From positions 54,443-118,442 of the forward strand of contig LEKJ01000014.1 in NCBI GenBank assembly GCA_029852775.1: a stretch of 64,000 nt of DNA, read 5' to 3'. Positions 37,318 to 48,097 of this stretch are shown here, piece by piece. Source of the DNA: Pasteurellaceae bacterium LFhippo2 (GTDB lineage: Bacteria; Pseudomonadota; Gammaproteobacteria; Enterobacterales; Pasteurellaceae). The number at the start of each line of letters is the position of its first letter. Positions within the stretch are counted from its first letter, which is position 1. Under the pieces are notes generated by a model, which was not told the origin of the DNA, ran no database searches, and saw only the letters and a program-made list of their open reading frames with translations. A program made the position numbers and the translations under genes.

Positions 37318-37356
37318 AGACCCGCTTGTTACAGAATAACAAGCGGGTCTTTTTTA
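37318..37356 (+). terminator. Terminator of lysW built from inverted uptake signals
   Basis: AGACCCGCTTGTT/AACAAGCGGGTCT 13-bp stem, 7-base loop, TTTTTT. The stem contains the uptake-signal core ACAAGCGG in both orientations. Confidence 0.88.
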
Positions 37357-37374
37357 TGATTATTTTACAAATTC

Positions 37375-38109
37375 CTATTCATCTAATCTCTTAGGAATCT
37401 CAACTTTTCTCTTTGGCGGCTCTAAAATCTGTGGAGGATCCAAAGTTGTCGCATCAGCGCCTAATAATAAATTGATTAGCATTCCTGTTCTCGCAAAAAA
37501 CTCTCGAATACGCACCTTATAATGCTCTTCAGGATATTTAGCAGCATAACAAATTGCTTCAATATTGTGAAACTTCGCAATTAATAGTGCTCTCTCGCAA
37601 TGAAAACGCTGTGAAATAATCGTAAAAGGTTTTAATTGAAAAACTTTATCAGCCCGAATAATTGAATCTAGTGTGTTATACCCTGCATAGTCTTGCTTCA
37701 AATATTGATTGGGTATTCCTTTCCTTAACAAATCATTTGTCATTGTTTTAGGCTCATTATAATAAGCAGTCTTATTGTCACCACTCATCAATAAATACGT
37801 TGCTTTCTTGCCTTCAAATATATCGTTAGCCGCATCTAAACGATATTTATAATAGAGATTTGGAGAACCTGAAAGATAAAACTTTGCCGTCCCTAATACC
37901 ACTGCATACTCTCGGTAAGGTAAATCTTCAATTTTAGTATAAACTTGATGTCTAACTAGGTAACTTGTTCCTATATCAATAAGTAACATCAAGAAAAAAA
38001 TTGGAAATACGAGTCCAAGTAGCCCCTTAATTAAACGGGGAATATAAATTTTTAACCTTCGTAACCTAGATTGTTGTTCTATACTATTTTCCTTTATATT
38101 TTCTGTCAT
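37375..38109 (-). CDS. sanA: SanA/YdcF family envelope protein (DUF218)
   Basis: 244 aa. One membrane helix at about residues 28-53 anchors a periplasmic DUF218 domain: AVVLGTAKFYLSGSPNLYYKYRLDAA (given in part), LLMSGDNKTAYYNEPKTM, and RFHCERALLIAKFHNIEAICY. E. coli SanA affects outer-membrane barrier and vancomycin sensitivity at high temperature; the molecular activity is not settled. It starts immediately after the stop of the EamA gene (TAG-ATG), so they are cotranscribed. Length is close to E. coli SanA (239 aa). Confidence 0.85.
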   Translation of the reverse strand: MTENIKENSIEQQSRLRRLKIYIPRLIKGLLGLVFPIFFLMLLIDIGTSYLVRHQVYTKIEDLPYREYAVVLGTAKFYLSGSPNLYYKYRLDAANDIFEGKKATYLLMSGDNKTAYYNEPKTMTNDLLRKGIPNQYLKQDYAGYNTLDSIIRADKVFQLKPFTIISQRFHCERALLIAKFHNIEAICYAAKYPEEHYKVRIREFFARTGMLINLLLGADATTLDPPQILEPPKRKVEIPKRLDE

Positions 38110-39006
38110 CTATGCTTTTACTTCTGTCTTTTTTGTTTCTGCGTGAGTAATATACATTACTGCACCAATAATAATTGCCGCCCCTAACCAGAGTTTTCCA
38201 GGTGGAACCCAATTAAAGACAAGCCAACCGGCTAAAACGTTCAATGGCAATTTAATAAAATCGAATGGCTGGATGTAAGATGCGTCCGCCAAACTATACG
38301 CTTTAGCAACTGCAAGTTGTGCAAGTGCAGTTAAAAACCCCAGTAAAATCAAATAACCAAAATCACTAAAACTCGGTAAGCTAAATCCTGCGGGGCTTAA
38401 ATTAGTTAATGCAATCAATAAGTTAAATGGTGTAATCAAAATAAATAGGTATGCAACCATTGTTGTTGGAGAATCATCAACAGATAATTTTTTTACCATC
38501 AATGAATAACAAGCCCAGAAAAACGCAGCAGCCACAGGTAAAAGAACCACCCATTCAAAATTTTCTGACCAAGGCTCTAAAATAATCATTGCTCCAACAA
38601 ATCCTAAAAATGTAGCAATCCAACGTTTATTATCGACTCTTTCTTTTAGAATTAATCCTGAACCTACTGTCACAAATAGTGGAGATGTCATCAATAGCGC
38701 AATCCCTTGCCAAATAGGAATAGGATGCGCAAGTGCCATTGTCCAGCACTGAATACCTATCGCGGATAAGAAAACTCGAAAACAGTGAGCACCAAAGTGC
38801 CTTGTTTTTAGTGATTGAAAAAATCCCATCGACGCCATACTTGGCATTAAAAATACAAAAGCGGCAAGATATTGCACTAATGCAATCACACTTGCGTCAA
38901 TTGGTGATATAGATGTTAATTTTGGAACTAATGTATTAATACAAGCAAAAAGCACGCCTGCTGTAATAATCGCGATAGCCCCTTTTATAGGTTGATGACT
39001 TGGCAT
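38110..39006 (-). CDS. EamA/DMT-family transporter
   Basis: 298 aa with ten predicted membrane helices in two EamA repeats (residues 8-140 and 150-290). Drug/metabolite transporters of this kind export metabolites or amino acids; the substrate is not shown by sequence. Features seen: GAIAIITAGVLFACINTLVPK at the start (given for location), ILKERVDNKRWIATFLGFVG and QPFDFIKLPLNVLAGWLVF at repeat ends. First gene of a pair with sanA. The 218-base gap to metX carries MetJ boxes that face metX; whether they also affect this gene is unknown. Confidence 0.8.
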   Translation of the reverse strand: MPSHQPIKGAIAIITAGVLFACINTLVPKLTSISPIDASVIALVQYLAAFVFLMPSMASMGFFQSLKTRHFGAHCFRVFLSAIGIQCWTMALAHPIPIWQGIALLMTSPLFVTVGSGLILKERVDNKRWIATFLGFVGAMIILEPWSENFEWVVLLPVAAAFFWACYSLMVKKLSVDDSPTTMVAYLFILITPFNLLIALTNLSPAGFSLPSFSDFGYLILLGFLTALAQLAVAKAYSLADASYIQPFDFIKLPLNVLAGWLVFNWVPPGKLWLGAAIIIGAVMYITHAETKKTEVKA

Positions 39007-39089
39007 AACTGGTTAATAGTCAAAGGAAAAAATTCTGATAAGAATAGCGAAGATAGATAAAATTGCAAGATGATCAAAGTTGTTATTTT

Positions 39090-39121
39090 AGCCGTTTAAA
39101 AATCTAGACGTTTAGATGGCT
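39090..39121 (+). promoter_or_regulatory. MetJ operator: four tandem met-boxes upstream of metX
   Basis: Four contiguous 8-mers, AGCCGTTT, AAAAATCT, AGACGTTT and AGATGGCT, match the met-box AGACGTCT at 6, 5, 7 and 6 of 8 positions. They end eight bases before a TTGACA (39130-39135) with a weak -10 TAAACT 16 bases later. The tandem 8-bp phasing is what MetJ dimers bind, giving repression by S-adenosylmethionine. Confidence 0.65.
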
Positions 39122-39175
39122 AAAATTCCTTGACAAAATCTTTTGCTTTCGTAAACTTATTCAAATCTTAAATTT

Positions 39176-39209
39176 ACAAGCGGTCTGATTTGCCCAATTT
39201 TTTGCAAAT
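39176..39209 (+). repeat. DNA uptake signal sequence, Apl type
   Basis: ACAAGCGGTCTGATTT, spacer, TTTTTTGCAAAT: an almost perfect Actinobacillus-type uptake signal, located just ahead of the metX ribosome-binding site. Confidence 0.85.
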
Positions 39210-39224
39210 CAAATAAGGAAGACA

Positions 39225-40298
39225 ATGGCACAATATATAACTCTTTTTGAAAATGAGCCTTTGCAGTTAGCTTTAGGCGGTACTTTATCGCCTATTCAGG
39301 TCGCTTACCAAACCTACGGTACGCTTAATGCGGATAAAAGCAATGCTGTTCTACTCTGCCACGCATTAACAGGTGACGCAGAGCCCTACTACGCTCCCCC
39401 TGCCGATAAAGGCTGGTGGCAGGATTTTATCGGTAAAGGATTAGCTTTTGATACCGATAAATACTTCTTCATCTGCTCAAATGTGCTTGGTGGTTGTAAA
39501 GGCACAACAGGCCCGTCATCTATCAATCCCGCGACAAATAAGCCCTATGGTAGCCAATTTCCTATCGTTACTGTGCAAGATATGATAAAGGTGCAAAAAG
39601 CGTTACTAGATTATCTTGGTGTCACTCAATTACAAGCAGTAGTTGGCGGCTCTTTTGGCGGTATGCAAGCAACTCAATGGGCTATTGACTATCCTGATAG
39701 AGTTCGCAATGTGGTAAATCTCTGTTCTTCACTTACTTTTAGTGCTGAAGCTATCGGTTTTAATCACGTTATGCGTCAAGCCATTATTAATGACCCTAAT
39801 TTTAATAACGGTGATTACTATGATGGTGAATCGCCTGAAAACGGCCTTAAAATTGCGCGTATGCTCGGTATGTTAACTTATCGAACAGACGTTCAGCTGG
39901 CAAAAGCATTTGGCCGTGAAACAAAACAAGCAGGTGCAATCTGGGGCGATCATTTCCAAGTCGAGTCTTATTTAAGCTATCAAGGTGTGAAATTCCTAGA
40001 TCGTTTTGATGCAAATAGCTATCTACGTTTACTTCGTGCGCTTGATCTCTATGATCCAGCTCTTAATTTTCCATCAGAAAAAGAGGCTCTAAAGCGTATC
40101 AAAGCAAACTATACATTAGTGGCAGTAACTAGCGATCAGCTCTTTAAACAAATTGATGTTGTAAAAAGCAAGCAACGCCTAGAAGATGCGGGGGTTAATG
40201 TCGATTATCACGAATTTAACTCTATTTTTGGCCACGATGCTTTTTTAGTTGATTATGATTTCTTTGAGGAAATGATTAAAAAGGGATTGGCAAAATAA
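39225..40298 (+). CDS. metX: Homoserine O-acetyltransferase
   Basis: 357 aa alpha/beta hydrolase that acetylates homoserine for methionine synthesis. Seen: [12 protein letters not shown] (oxyanion region, about residue 47), the nucleophile elbow [20 protein letters not shown] (Ser at about residue 143), and the C-terminal [11 protein letters not shown] holding catalytic His, with Asp upstream near 310. It belongs to the MetX rather than MetA type. AAGGAAG precedes the ATG. Met-boxes upstream predict repression by MetJ. It ends exactly one base before the stop of convergent recO. Confidence 0.94.
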   Translation: MAQYITLFENEPLQLALGGTLSPIQVAYQTYGTLNADKSNAVLLCHALTGDAEPYYAPPADKGWWQDFIGKGLAFDTDKYFFICSNVLGGCKGTTGPSSINPATNKPYGSQFPIVTVQDMIKVQKALLDYLGVTQLQAVVGGSFGGMQATQWAIDYPDRVRNVVNLCSSLTFSAEAIGFNHVMRQAIINDPNFNNGDYYDGESPENGLKIARMLGMLTYRTDVQLAKAFGRETKQAGAIWGDHFQVESYLSYQGVKFLDRFDANSYLRLLRALDLYDPALNFPSEKEALKRIKANYTLVAVTSDQLFKQIDVVKSKQRLEDAGVNVDYHEFNSIFGHDAFLVDYDFFEEMIKKGLAK

Positions 40299-41006
40299 CT
40301 ACGCCTTCAACCTGTTCGGCAGAATAGACTGAAATAGTTCTCGGCTTTTCAATGGCGCATTACCTAAATAAGGTTTTAGCGCCATTCTCGTAAAACGTTT
40401 TGCCGCTTGTTGAGTACTCTTTTCAGAAAAGTCTAACGCTTCGAAAGCTAATAAATCTTTGCCTAAATAGGTATTGTTATTTTGCAGAAGTGAAGCGACA
40501 AAACCTTCATTCTCTTGGAATTGATAGGTCATTTTCTCATCTATTGGCAAACCCGTTGCTGCACAATTGGTAAAATTTACCCCGTAACCGAGCGCTTGTA
40601 GCAACTTAAATTCAAAGGTACGCAAGCTCGGCTCCAAATTCGCCGAATTTAAGGCAAGTCCTTTAATACATTCGTAGTAAGAATAGAAAATTTCAGGATA
40701 AGCTGTGTGTGGTTCTAACACTCGTGTGAGAATTTCATTTACATAGAAACCGCTATAGAGCGCAAAATTTTCAAGGGGAATGGTTAATGTACCTTCGGCT
40801 GATGTCAGGGTTTTTAAATCCCCTTTACCAATCCACTCCACATCAACCAGTGTGAAAGGTTGTAAAATGCCTTTTAATTTAGAACGCGGACGTCTTGCCC
40901 CTTTAGCAAGCAGACTTACTCGACCGTGGTGCTCAGTAAAGAGATCCACGATCAAGCTTGTTTCGCTATATTCGCGACGGTGTAAGATAAATCCGCGTTT
41001 TTCCAT
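40299..41006 (-). CDS. recO: DNA repair protein RecO
   Basis: 235 aa. RecO anneals single strands and loads RecA with RecR at gaps. The N-terminal OB fold ([24 protein letters not shown], given in part) and the helical C-terminal domain ([22 protein letters not shown]) fit the family; the second half keeps only one Cys of the zinc site usual in other phyla. It is the last gene of lepA-lepB-rnc-era-recO and lies 9 bases after era. Confidence 0.95.
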   Translation of the reverse strand: MEKRGFILHRREYSETSLIVDLFTEHHGRVSLLAKGARRPRSKLKGILQPFTLVDVEWIGKGDLKTLTSAEGTLTIPLENFALYSGFYVNEILTRVLEPHTAYPEIFYSYYECIKGLALNSANLEPSLRTFEFKLLQALGYGVNFTNCAATGLPIDEKMTYQFQENEGFVASLLQNNNTYLGKDLLAFEALDFSEKSTQQAAKRFTRMALKPYLGNAPLKSRELFQSILPNRLKA

Positions 41007-41015
41007 TAATTAAAA

Positions 41016-41918
41016 TTATTCGTCAATATAACCTAAACTGCGTAACGCACGTTCGTCATCCGCCCAGCCAGCTTTTACTTTAACCCATAACTCAAGATGA
41101 ACTTTATTATCAAATAAACGTTCCATATCCATACGAGCTTCAGTGCCGATCACTTTGATCTTTTGGCCTTTATTGCCAATTACCATTTTCTTCTGACCAT
41201 CACGTTCAACTAAAATCAAACCATTGATTTCGTAAGTGCCACGTTCGTTCATCTTAAACTGTTCAATTTCTACAGTTACAGAATAAGGTAACTCTTCGCC
41301 CATAAAACGCATTAATTTTTCACGGATGATTTCAGATGCCATAAAACGTTGTGAACGGTCTGTTACATACTCTTCTGGATAATGATGAGTGCCTTCTTTA
41401 ATAGATTCACGCACAAATTTTTCTAAAATATGCACGTTTTTACCACGCTGACCAGAAATTGGAATAATCTCTTTGAATGGGAATTTTTCACTTAATGCTG
41501 TAATATGTGGAAGAAGCTCTTCTTTCTCTTTGATGTTATCAATTTTGTTGATCGCTAACACTACAGGGGCTTTAATACCACGTAATTTGTTTAGCACCAT
41601 CTCATCGTCATCGTTCCATTTTGTACCTTCAACAACGAAAATCACCATATCAACATCACCGATAGCACTGCTTGCCGCACGGTTCATTAAACGGTTAATT
41701 GCACGTTTTTCTTCAATGTGTAACCCTGGAGTATCCACATAGATCATTTGGTGTGCACCTTCAGTTTTGATCCCTAAAATACGGTGGCGGGTTGTTTGTG
41801 CTTTACGTGATGTAATTGAAATTTTTTGGCCTAAAATTTTATTTAATAGTGTTGATTTACCTACATTTGGGCGACCAACAATGGCAATAAAGCCACAATA
41901 TTCTTTTTGATTTGTCAT
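41016..41918 (-). CDS. era: GTPase Era, 16S rRNA-binding ribosome assembly factor
   Basis: 300 aa. The N-terminal GTPase has G1 [11 protein letters not shown]2 around [10 protein letters not shown]3 DTPGLH, G4 NKID and G5 SGQRG; the C-terminal KH domain includes [20 protein letters not shown], which binds the 3' end of 16S rRNA. It acts in 30S maturation. Order rnc-era-recO is the classical one. A family A palindrome sits in the 75-base gap to rnc. Confidence 0.97.
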   Translation of the reverse strand: MTNQKEYCGFIAIVGRPNVGKSTLLNKILGQKISITSRKAQTTRHRILGIKTEGAHQMIYVDTPGLHIEEKRAINRLMNRAASSAIGDVDMVIFVVEGTKWNDDDEMVLNKLRGIKAPVVLAINKIDNIKEKEELLPHITALSEKFPFKEIIPISGQRGKNVHILEKFVRESIKEGTHHYPEEYVTDRSQRFMASEIIREKLMRFMGEELPYSVTVEIEQFKMNERGTYEINGLILVERDGQKKMVIGNKGQKIKVIGTEARMDMERLFDNKVHLELWVKVKAGWADDERALRSLGYIDE

Positions 41919-41938
41919 ATTTTGTCTTCTTTAATGAA

Positions 41939-41988
41939 TGTAGGGGCGTATTGAATACGCCCGCGGGCGTACGCAGTACGCCCCTACA
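41939..41988. repeat. REP-like palindrome, family A, between rnc and era
   Basis: TGTAGGGGCGTATTGAATAC, GCCCGC, then GGGCGTACGCAGTACGCCCC, TACA: two tail-to-tail hairpins with different stem sequences sharing the TGTAGGGG foot. It is inside an operon, so it is transcribed. Confidence 0.85.
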
Positions 41989-41993
41989 AAGAT

Positions 41994-42665
41994 TTATTTA
42001 ATATTCAATTTCTGAATAACCTGCTCTGCCGCGTCTTGCTCTGCTTTACGACGACTTGTCCCCACACCAATAATCACTTCATCAAGTTTTTCAACTTGGC
42101 AACTTACCTTGAAGGTCTGATTATGGGCTTCGCCTTTAATATCTACTACTTCATAGCTTGGCAGTTTCAATTTTCGGCTTTGTAAAAATTCCTGTAGGCG
42201 TGTTTTTGGATCTTTTTGTGCTTCACCCGGTTTCATTTCTGCAAGAAGATGTTGATACCATTGATAAATCATCTCCATTGCTTTATCCATTCCATGATCT
42301 AGGTAGATCGCTGCAATAATTGCTTCTACACAGTCAGATAAAATCGAATCACGGCGGTGCCCGCCACTTTTCATTTCCCCTGCGCCCAGTTTTAGATATT
42401 CGCCTAATTCAAACTGGCGAGCAACCACAGCAAGAGTATGCTCCTTAACTAATGCAGCACGCATACGGCTTAATTCCCCTTCATTCGCTTTTGGGAATTT
42501 TTCATATAACGCTTTACCAATGGCGAAATTTAGAATTGAATCACCTAAAAATTCTAAACGTTCGTTATTGGTTGAAGCAGCACTGCGATGAGTCAGTGCT
42601 TGTTTGAGGTAATCGAGGTTAGCAAATTGGTAACCTAATTTTTTCTGTAATCGTTCTAGTTGCAT
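41994..42665 (-). CDS. rnc: Ribonuclease III
   Basis: 223 aa. Cuts double-stranded RNA in rRNA processing and regulation. The catalytic helix is [20 protein letters not shown] (about residues 34-53), with the second acidic site [13 protein letters not shown] (about residue 110). The C-terminal dsRBD ([15 protein letters not shown] to [16 protein letters not shown]) is intact. The gene lies between two REP-like palindromes, which separate it from lepB and era in what is otherwise a compact operon. Confidence 0.96.
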   Translation of the reverse strand: MQLERLQKKLGYQFANLDYLKQALTHRSAASTNNERLEFLGDSILNFAIGKALYEKFPKANEGELSRMRAALVKEHTLAVVARQFELGEYLKLGAGEMKSGGHRRDSILSDCVEAIIAAIYLDHGMDKAMEMIYQWYQHLLAEMKPGEAQKDPKTRLQEFLQSRKLKLPSYEVVDIKGEAHNQTFKVSCQVEKLDEVIIGVGTSRRKAEQDAAEQVIQKLNIK

Positions 42666-42683
42666 TTTTACTATTTATTAAAA

Positions 42684-42755
42684 CGGGCATACGCAGTATG
42701 CCCCTACAATATCTCTTCGTCGCACATAAAGTAGGGGCGTACTGCGCACGCCCGC
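42684..42755. repeat. REP-like palindrome pair, family A, between lepB and rnc
   Basis: CGGGCATACGCAGTATGCCC then CTACA, a 22-base spacer, and GTAGGGGCGTACTGCGCACG CCCGC. Stem changes are compensated (GCATAC/GTATGC), so hairpin shape is kept while sequence drifts. Confidence 0.85.
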
Positions 42756-42762
42756 ACTAAAT

Positions 42763-43722
42763 TTATTTAATAGTGCTAAACATTCTCTCGAAACGTAATC
42801 CGCTCGGAAATTCATTTGGTCTTTTATCTAGACTTAACCAGATAAATGTTGCCTTTCCTACCATATTTTTTTCTGGTACAAATCCCCAGAAACGACTGTC
42901 TTCGCTGTTATCACGGTTATCGCCCATCATAAAGTAATGACCTTCCGGCACAATCCATTCTCCGGCTCCCATTCCATCTTGTTTAAAGAAGTAAGGCTCA
43001 TAGTTAAATGGATGTGGATTGTTCAATACTTGATGAGTAACATCGCCAATTTCAGTACGTTCGATTTGCATTTCGCCGTGATAGAAATATTCAGGATTCG
43101 GCTTTGCCCCTTCATATTTAAATTGAGCAACAGTTCCATCTGAGTGAGTCACGGTTAATTCTTGATTACGGAAATCATATTTAACTTTATCGCCACCAAC
43201 ACCCACAACTCGCTTAATATAATCCACAGCAGGCTGTTTTGGAGCTTTGAATACTGCAACATCACCACGCTGTGGGTGACCTGTTTCAATTAATGTATTC
43301 TGCCAAATTGGATCTTTTATACCGTAGCTAAATTTGTTTACTACTAAAAAATCCCCTACGCGTAATGTCGGCTCCATTGAACCACTTGGAATTTGGAATG
43401 GCTCAAAAATAAATGAGCGCAGTACAGTTACAAAGAATAAAACACCAAATAGTGACGCTAAAAATTCACCCAATGCTGAACGTGGTTGAATTTCTTTTAG
43501 TTCATCTTCGGTTAATTCTCTGCCTAAACGCTTCTCTTCACGAGCAATTTTTGCTTTACGGCGTGGATCTGCGCTGAACTTGTAAAACGCAGCAAAACTA
43601 CCACAAATAGCAACCAACACTACAAGAATAATTGAGATAGTATTTGGAAGTTGCATTGAGTCCAGTACCTTCCAAGCACCATATAATGCACCAATAAAAA
43701 CGATGAGTAATAAGTTACCCAT
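42763..43722 (-). CDS. lepB: Signal peptidase I
   Basis: 319 aa from the ATG at 43722, which has AAGGAGAAAAT before it; an ATG seven codons upstream has no site. It cleaves Sec and Tat signal peptides at the outer face of the inner membrane. Two N-terminal membrane helices flank a basic cytoplasmic loop (about residues 50-90). Catalytic Ser is in IPSGSMEPTL, catalytic Lys in DYIKRVVGVGGDKV, and box E is GDNRDNSEDSRFWG. A single palindrome separates it from lepA. Confidence 0.95.
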   Translation of the reverse strand: MGNLLLIVFIGALYGAWKVLDSMQLPNTISIILVVLVAICGSFAAFYKFSADPRRKAKIAREEKRLGRELTEDELKEIQPRSALGEFLASLFGVLFFVTVLRSFIFEPFQIPSGSMEPTLRVGDFLVVNKFSYGIKDPIWQNTLIETGHPQRGDVAVFKAPKQPAVDYIKRVVGVGGDKVKYDFRNQELTVTHSDGTVAQFKYEGAKPNPEYFYHGEMQIERTEIGDVTHQVLNNPHPFNYEPYFFKQDGMGAGEWIVPEGHYFMMGDNRDNSEDSRFWGFVPEKNMVGKATFIWLSLDKRPNEFPSGLRFERMFSTIK

Positions 43723-43743
43723 ATTTTCTCCTTGTTTAGCCAA

Positions 43744-43769
43744 GGACAGGCATAAAGCCTGTCCCTACA
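43744..43769. repeat. Minimal REP-like hairpin between lepA and lepB
   Basis: GGACAGGC-ATAAA-GCCTGTCC followed by CTACA: one hairpin with the family A foot but a different stem. Confidence 0.7.
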
Positions 43770-43779
43770 ATAAATGAAA

Positions 43780-45573
43780 TTAATCCTTACCCACGTGAAG
43801 AATCGCTAAGAATGCTTCTTGTGGTACTTCTACGTTACCAAGAGATTTCATACGTTTTTTACCCTCTTTTTGTTTTTGTAGAAGTTTCTTCTTACGGCTT
43901 ACGTCACCACCATAACATTTCGCCAATACGTTCTTACGTAGCTGCTTAACTGTCGAACGTGCGATAATGTGGTTACCAATTGCCGCTTGAATTGCGATAT
44001 CAAATTGCTGACGTGGAATTAACTCTTTCATCTTTTCCACTAACTCACGACCACGATAAGGTGCATTGTCTTTGTGTACGATTAACGCTAACGCATCAAC
44101 ACGATCACCATTGATCATAATATCTACACGTACCATATCTGCCGTTTGGAAACGTTTGAAACCATAGTCTAACGACGCATAACCGCGAGATGTTGATTTC
44201 AAACGGTCGAAGAAGTCTAAAACCACTTCTCCCATCGGGATTTCGTAAGTTAATGCAATTTGGTTACCGTGATACACCATATTGGTTTGCACACCACGTT
44301 TTTCCACACAAAGCGTAATTACGTTACCTAAATATTCTTGCGGAACAAGCATATTACATTCAGCAATAGGTTCACGAATTTCTGAAATATTGCTGAGCGG
44401 TGGTAATTTAGATGGGCTATCCACATAAATTGTTTCGCCGTTAGTCTGCACTACTTCATAAACTACCGTTGGCGCGGTGGTGATTAAATCAAGGTCATAT
44501 TCACGCTCTAAACGCTCTTGAATAATCTCCATATGTAATAAACCTAAGAAACCACAACGGAAGCCGAAGCCTAATGCCGTTGAGTTTTCTGGTTCATAGA
44601 ATAATGACGCGTCATTTAAACTTAACTTACCTAAAGCATCACGGAATGCTTCATAGTCATCCGAACTAATCGGGAATAAACCTGCATAAACTTGTGGTTT
44701 AACCTTTTTAAAGCCTGGTAATGCTTTTTCTGCAGAATGATTGTGAGTTGTTAAAGTATCGCCTACTGGCGCACCTAAAATATCTTTAATCGCACAAACA
44801 ACCCAGCCCACTTCGCCAGTTTTTAACTCTGTTGTATCCACTTGTTTTGGTGTGAAGATACCTAAACGGTCAACATTGTATGATTGACCTGTGCTCATCA
44901 CTTTAATCTTATCGCCTTTTTTGATTGAACCATTTTTCACACGTACTAAAGACACAACGCCTAAGTAGTTATCAAACCACGAGTCGATAATTAATGCTTG
45001 TAATGGCGCATCAGGATCACCTTCTGGCGCAGGAATTTTAGCTACGATCTCTTCTAACACAAGATCGACACCTAAACCTGTCTTCGCAGAACAACGTACC
45101 GCTTCCATTGCATCAATGCCGACAATGTCTTCGATCTCTTCTGCTACACGCTCTGGTTCTGCGGCTGGTAAGTCGATTTTATTTAAAATCGGCACAACTT
45201 CTAGATCCATTTCAATTGCGGTATAACAGTTTGCAAGGGTTTGTGCTTCTACACCTTGACCCGCATCAACCACTAATAATGCCCCTTCACACGCCGCTAA
45301 CGAACGCGATACTTCGTAAGAGAAGTCTACGTGTCCCGGTGTGTCGATAAAGTTTAATTGATACGTTTCACCATCTTGTGCTTTATAGTTTAAGGTCACA
45401 CTTTGTGCTTTGATTGTGATACCACGCTCACGCTCAAGATCCATTGAGTCTAAAACTTGCGCTTCCATTTCACGATCAGATAAACCGCCACAAGTTTGAA
45501 TTAAACGGTCTGAAAGTGTTGATTTACCGTGGTCAATGTGCGCGATAATAGAAAAGTTACGAATATTCTTCAT
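43780..45573 (-). CDS. lepA: Elongation factor 4 (LepA), ribosome-associated GTPase
   Basis: 597 aa from the ATG at 45573 ([20 protein letters not shown]), the family start; the frame is open 42 codons further but that part is not conserved. G motifs are [17 protein letters not shown] and NKIDLPAA. The LepA C-terminal domain (residues about 490-597) ends [10 protein letters not shown], with [15 protein letters not shown]. It promotes correct initiation and back-translocation under stress. It starts the lepA-lepB-rnc-era-recO unit. Confidence 0.96.
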   Translation of the reverse strand: MKNIRNFSIIAHIDHGKSTLSDRLIQTCGGLSDREMEAQVLDSMDLERERGITIKAQSVTLNYKAQDGETYQLNFIDTPGHVDFSYEVSRSLAACEGALLVVDAGQGVEAQTLANCYTAIEMDLEVVPILNKIDLPAAEPERVAEEIEDIVGIDAMEAVRCSAKTGLGVDLVLEEIVAKIPAPEGDPDAPLQALIIDSWFDNYLGVVSLVRVKNGSIKKGDKIKVMSTGQSYNVDRLGIFTPKQVDTTELKTGEVGWVVCAIKDILGAPVGDTLTTHNHSAEKALPGFKKVKPQVYAGLFPISSDDYEAFRDALGKLSLNDASLFYEPENSTALGFGFRCGFLGLLHMEIIQERLEREYDLDLITTAPTVVYEVVQTNGETIYVDSPSKLPPLSNISEIREPIAECNMLVPQEYLGNVITLCVEKRGVQTNMVYHGNQIALTYEIPMGEVVLDFFDRLKSTSRGYASLDYGFKRFQTADMVRVDIMINGDRVDALALIVHKDNAPYRGRELVEKMKELIPRQQFDIAIQAAIGNHIIARSTVKQLRKNVLAKCYGGDVSRKKKLLQKQKEGKKRMKSLGNVEVPQEAFLAILHVGKD

Positions 45574-45668
45574 TTTCATAAGGGCAGTAAATGTCCTGTT
45601 GTTATTGTTAAAAGTAATAAAAAAATTAATCGGCGGATTGTACCTGAATTTCACACAAAATGAAAAAG

Positions 45669-45723
45669 AAAGCGGTCGATTATCGGTAAAAATTTGCAAA
45701 ATATCCCGAAAATCCGACCGCTT
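45669..45723. terminator. Inverted uptake-signal pair between gmhA and lepA
   Basis: AAGCGGTCGATT..TTTGCAAA faces TTTTCGGG..AAATCCGACCGCTT. The pair can fold and probably ends the gmhA transcript. Confidence 0.6.
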
Positions 45724-45744
45724 GTCGTTTGTAAGAGAAAATTC

Positions 45745-46371
<627 letters not shown>

Positions 46372-46474
46372 CTAAAAAGTTTGAGAAGTCTATCACACTT
46401 AATACTAGGAAAAATAGCAGAAATTAGGTAGAATCTCCTCGTTTTATTGTTTTTAAATGAAAGGAACAAACTTA

Positions 46475-47032
46475 ATGATTAATGAAATCAAAAAAGACGC
46501 TCAAGAGCGTATGGAAAAAAGCGTTGAAGCTTTAAAAGGTCATATTGCAAAAATCCGTACTGGTCGTGCACAACCTAGTCTATTAGACGCGATTCAAGTA
46601 GATTACTACGGTTCTGCGACTCCACTTCGCCAATTAGCGAACGTTGTTGCTGAAGATGCTCGCACTTTAGCAGTAACCGTTTTTGACCGTTCTTTAATTA
46701 GTGCTGTAGAAAAAGCAATTTTAACGTCTGATTTAGGCTTAAACCCATCATCAGCAGGTACAACAATCCGTGTTCCACTTCCACCATTAACAGAAGAACG
46801 TCGTAAAGATTTAATCAAAATCGTAAAAGGCGAAGGCGAACAGGGTAAAGTTGCAGTACGTAATGTACGTCGTGATGCAAATGATAAGATCAAAGCTCTA
46901 TTAAAAGAGAAAGAAATCAGCGAAAACGATGAGCGTAAAGCACAAGAAGACATCCAAAAGATCACTGATATTTTCATCAAGAAAGTTGATGAAGTATTAG
47001 CAGATAAAGAAAAAGAATTAATGGATTTTTAA
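46475..47032 (+). CDS. frr: Ribosome recycling factor
   Basis: 185 aa from the ATG at 46475 (AAAGGAAC upstream); an in-frame ATG six codons earlier overlaps that site. With EF-G it splits the post-termination ribosome. Family blocks are [39 protein letters not shown] and [20 protein letters not shown]. The length is exactly that of E. coli RRF. Confidence 0.97.
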   Translation: MINEIKKDAQERMEKSVEALKGHIAKIRTGRAQPSLLDAIQVDYYGSATPLRQLANVVAEDARTLAVTVFDRSLISAVEKAILTSDLGLNPSSAGTTIRVPLPPLTEERRKDLIKIVKGEGEQGKVAVRNVRRDANDKIKALLKEKEISENDERKAQEDIQKITDIFIKKVDEVLADKEKELMDF

Positions 47033-47051
47033 TTTAATAATTTCTCTCTTG

Positions 47052-47078
47052 AAAAGGCACCTGTTGGTGCCTTTTTTA
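47052..47078 (+). terminator. Terminator of frr
   Basis: AAAAGGCACC/GGTGCCTTTT, 4-base loop, TTTTTTA. Confidence 0.88.
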
Positions 47079-47135
47079 TACAAAAAGTTTGCTACAATGC
47101 ATATCTCAAAAATTATTACAAATACAGGGTCAATA

Positions 47136-48047
47136 ATGAAAAAATGGTTCACTTTATGGGGATTTTTCTGTGGAGTATTAATCAACTCTAGTTGGGCAAA
47201 AAGCTCAGAACAGATCCTTGATGATATCACCCGCCTTTTTGAAAAAGAGCGCTATATCGCCGTAGAAAAAGGAGAGATAACAGGACGCAACCAACGCTAC
47301 TTAAGCCCAAATCTCTATAAACGATTAATGGGTTATCGAGTTCATTTTCCACACGCTCGAGATTGGTATGTTATATCGGTGAAATCCACAAAATCTGCGG
47401 AAAATGAGCCACCTAAATTAAATTTGAATAATTATTTTACTTACGATTCTGAAGATTCATTTAAGTTACATAATTCAATTGAAATGGCATTAAGCCTATT
47501 TGAATACTCAAAATATGTTAATTTCAAACCAGTTCCGTCAGTGATAATATTAAAAAATGGCGAAATGGCGCCACAAGTTGCACACATCTATTACCCATTA
47601 ACTCAATTGTTGCCAGAAAAAGAAGCAATGAAAATTCATCGTAAGCTCTTAGCCGTAACAGGAGATAAAAATAGCCCTGTTAAAATGGAAAATCTACAAG
47701 AAATGGCAAGATGGATAGCAACGCAAAATATAGATTTTAATGCTTATAACGAAGCACATAAAGATCCTAACCACACAAAAAGACTATTAAGTGAAATGGA
47801 TTCGCTAAAAGCTATTCCACGCGATATGCGTCTCGCTTTTCCATCAATTTTAATCAATGATAAATTCTATATGCCGAGTATTTATAAGAAATCCTATTCA
47901 GATTCACGAGCAGAACAATATGCAGAAGGCATTATTGATTATATGTTGACTTTGGCGTTGCTAGAGAAAGAAGGTTTATTAAAAATTCGTTATAAATTTG
48001 AAGAACCTATAAATTCACCGTCACCAAGTCCAAGCACACAAAAATAG
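47136..48047 (+). CDS. Exported protein of unknown function, possible cysteine-less thioredoxin/DsbA-like fold
   Basis: 303 aa from the ATG at 47136; a longer frame upstream runs through the frr terminator. A Sec signal peptide (KKWFTLWGFFCGVLINSSWA, cut near residue 21) makes it periplasmic. The mature protein has no cysteine. The segments KPVPSVIILKNGEM, a helical insert with DFNAYNEAHKDPNH, and AFPSILINDKFYMPS recall the cis-Pro loop and layout of DsbA-like proteins, but the CxxC site is absent; this likeness is tentative. The C-terminus is a Ser/Pro tail. Own promoter likely (TACAAT near 47093). Confidence 0.6.
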   Translation: MKKWFTLWGFFCGVLINSSWAKSSEQILDDITRLFEKERYIAVEKGEITGRNQRYLSPNLYKRLMGYRVHFPHARDWYVISVKSTKSAENEPPKLNLNNYFTYDSEDSFKLHNSIEMALSLFEYSKYVNFKPVPSVIILKNGEMAPQVAHIYYPLTQLLPEKEAMKIHRKLLAVTGDKNSPVKMENLQEMARWIATQNIDFNAYNEAHKDPNHTKRLLSEMDSLKAIPRDMRLAFPSILINDKFYMPSIYKKSYSDSRAEQYAEGIIDYMLTLALLEKEGLLKIRYKFEEPINSPSPSPSTQK

Positions 48048-48060
48048 AGATAAGCCAACA

Positions 48061-48087
48061 AAAATGGCACCCTAAGGTGCCATTTTT
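48061..48087. terminator. Bidirectional terminator between the exported protein gene and topA
   Basis: AAAATGGCACC/GGTGCCATTTTT, 4-base loop; T-tracts on both strands serve the two convergent genes. Confidence 0.85.
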
Positions 48088-48097
48088 ATCAATTCAA

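Noticed and set aside
47049-47135. Longer start of the exported 303-aa protein
   Set aside because: It begins inside the frr terminator and hides the signal peptide, which is at the true N-terminus.
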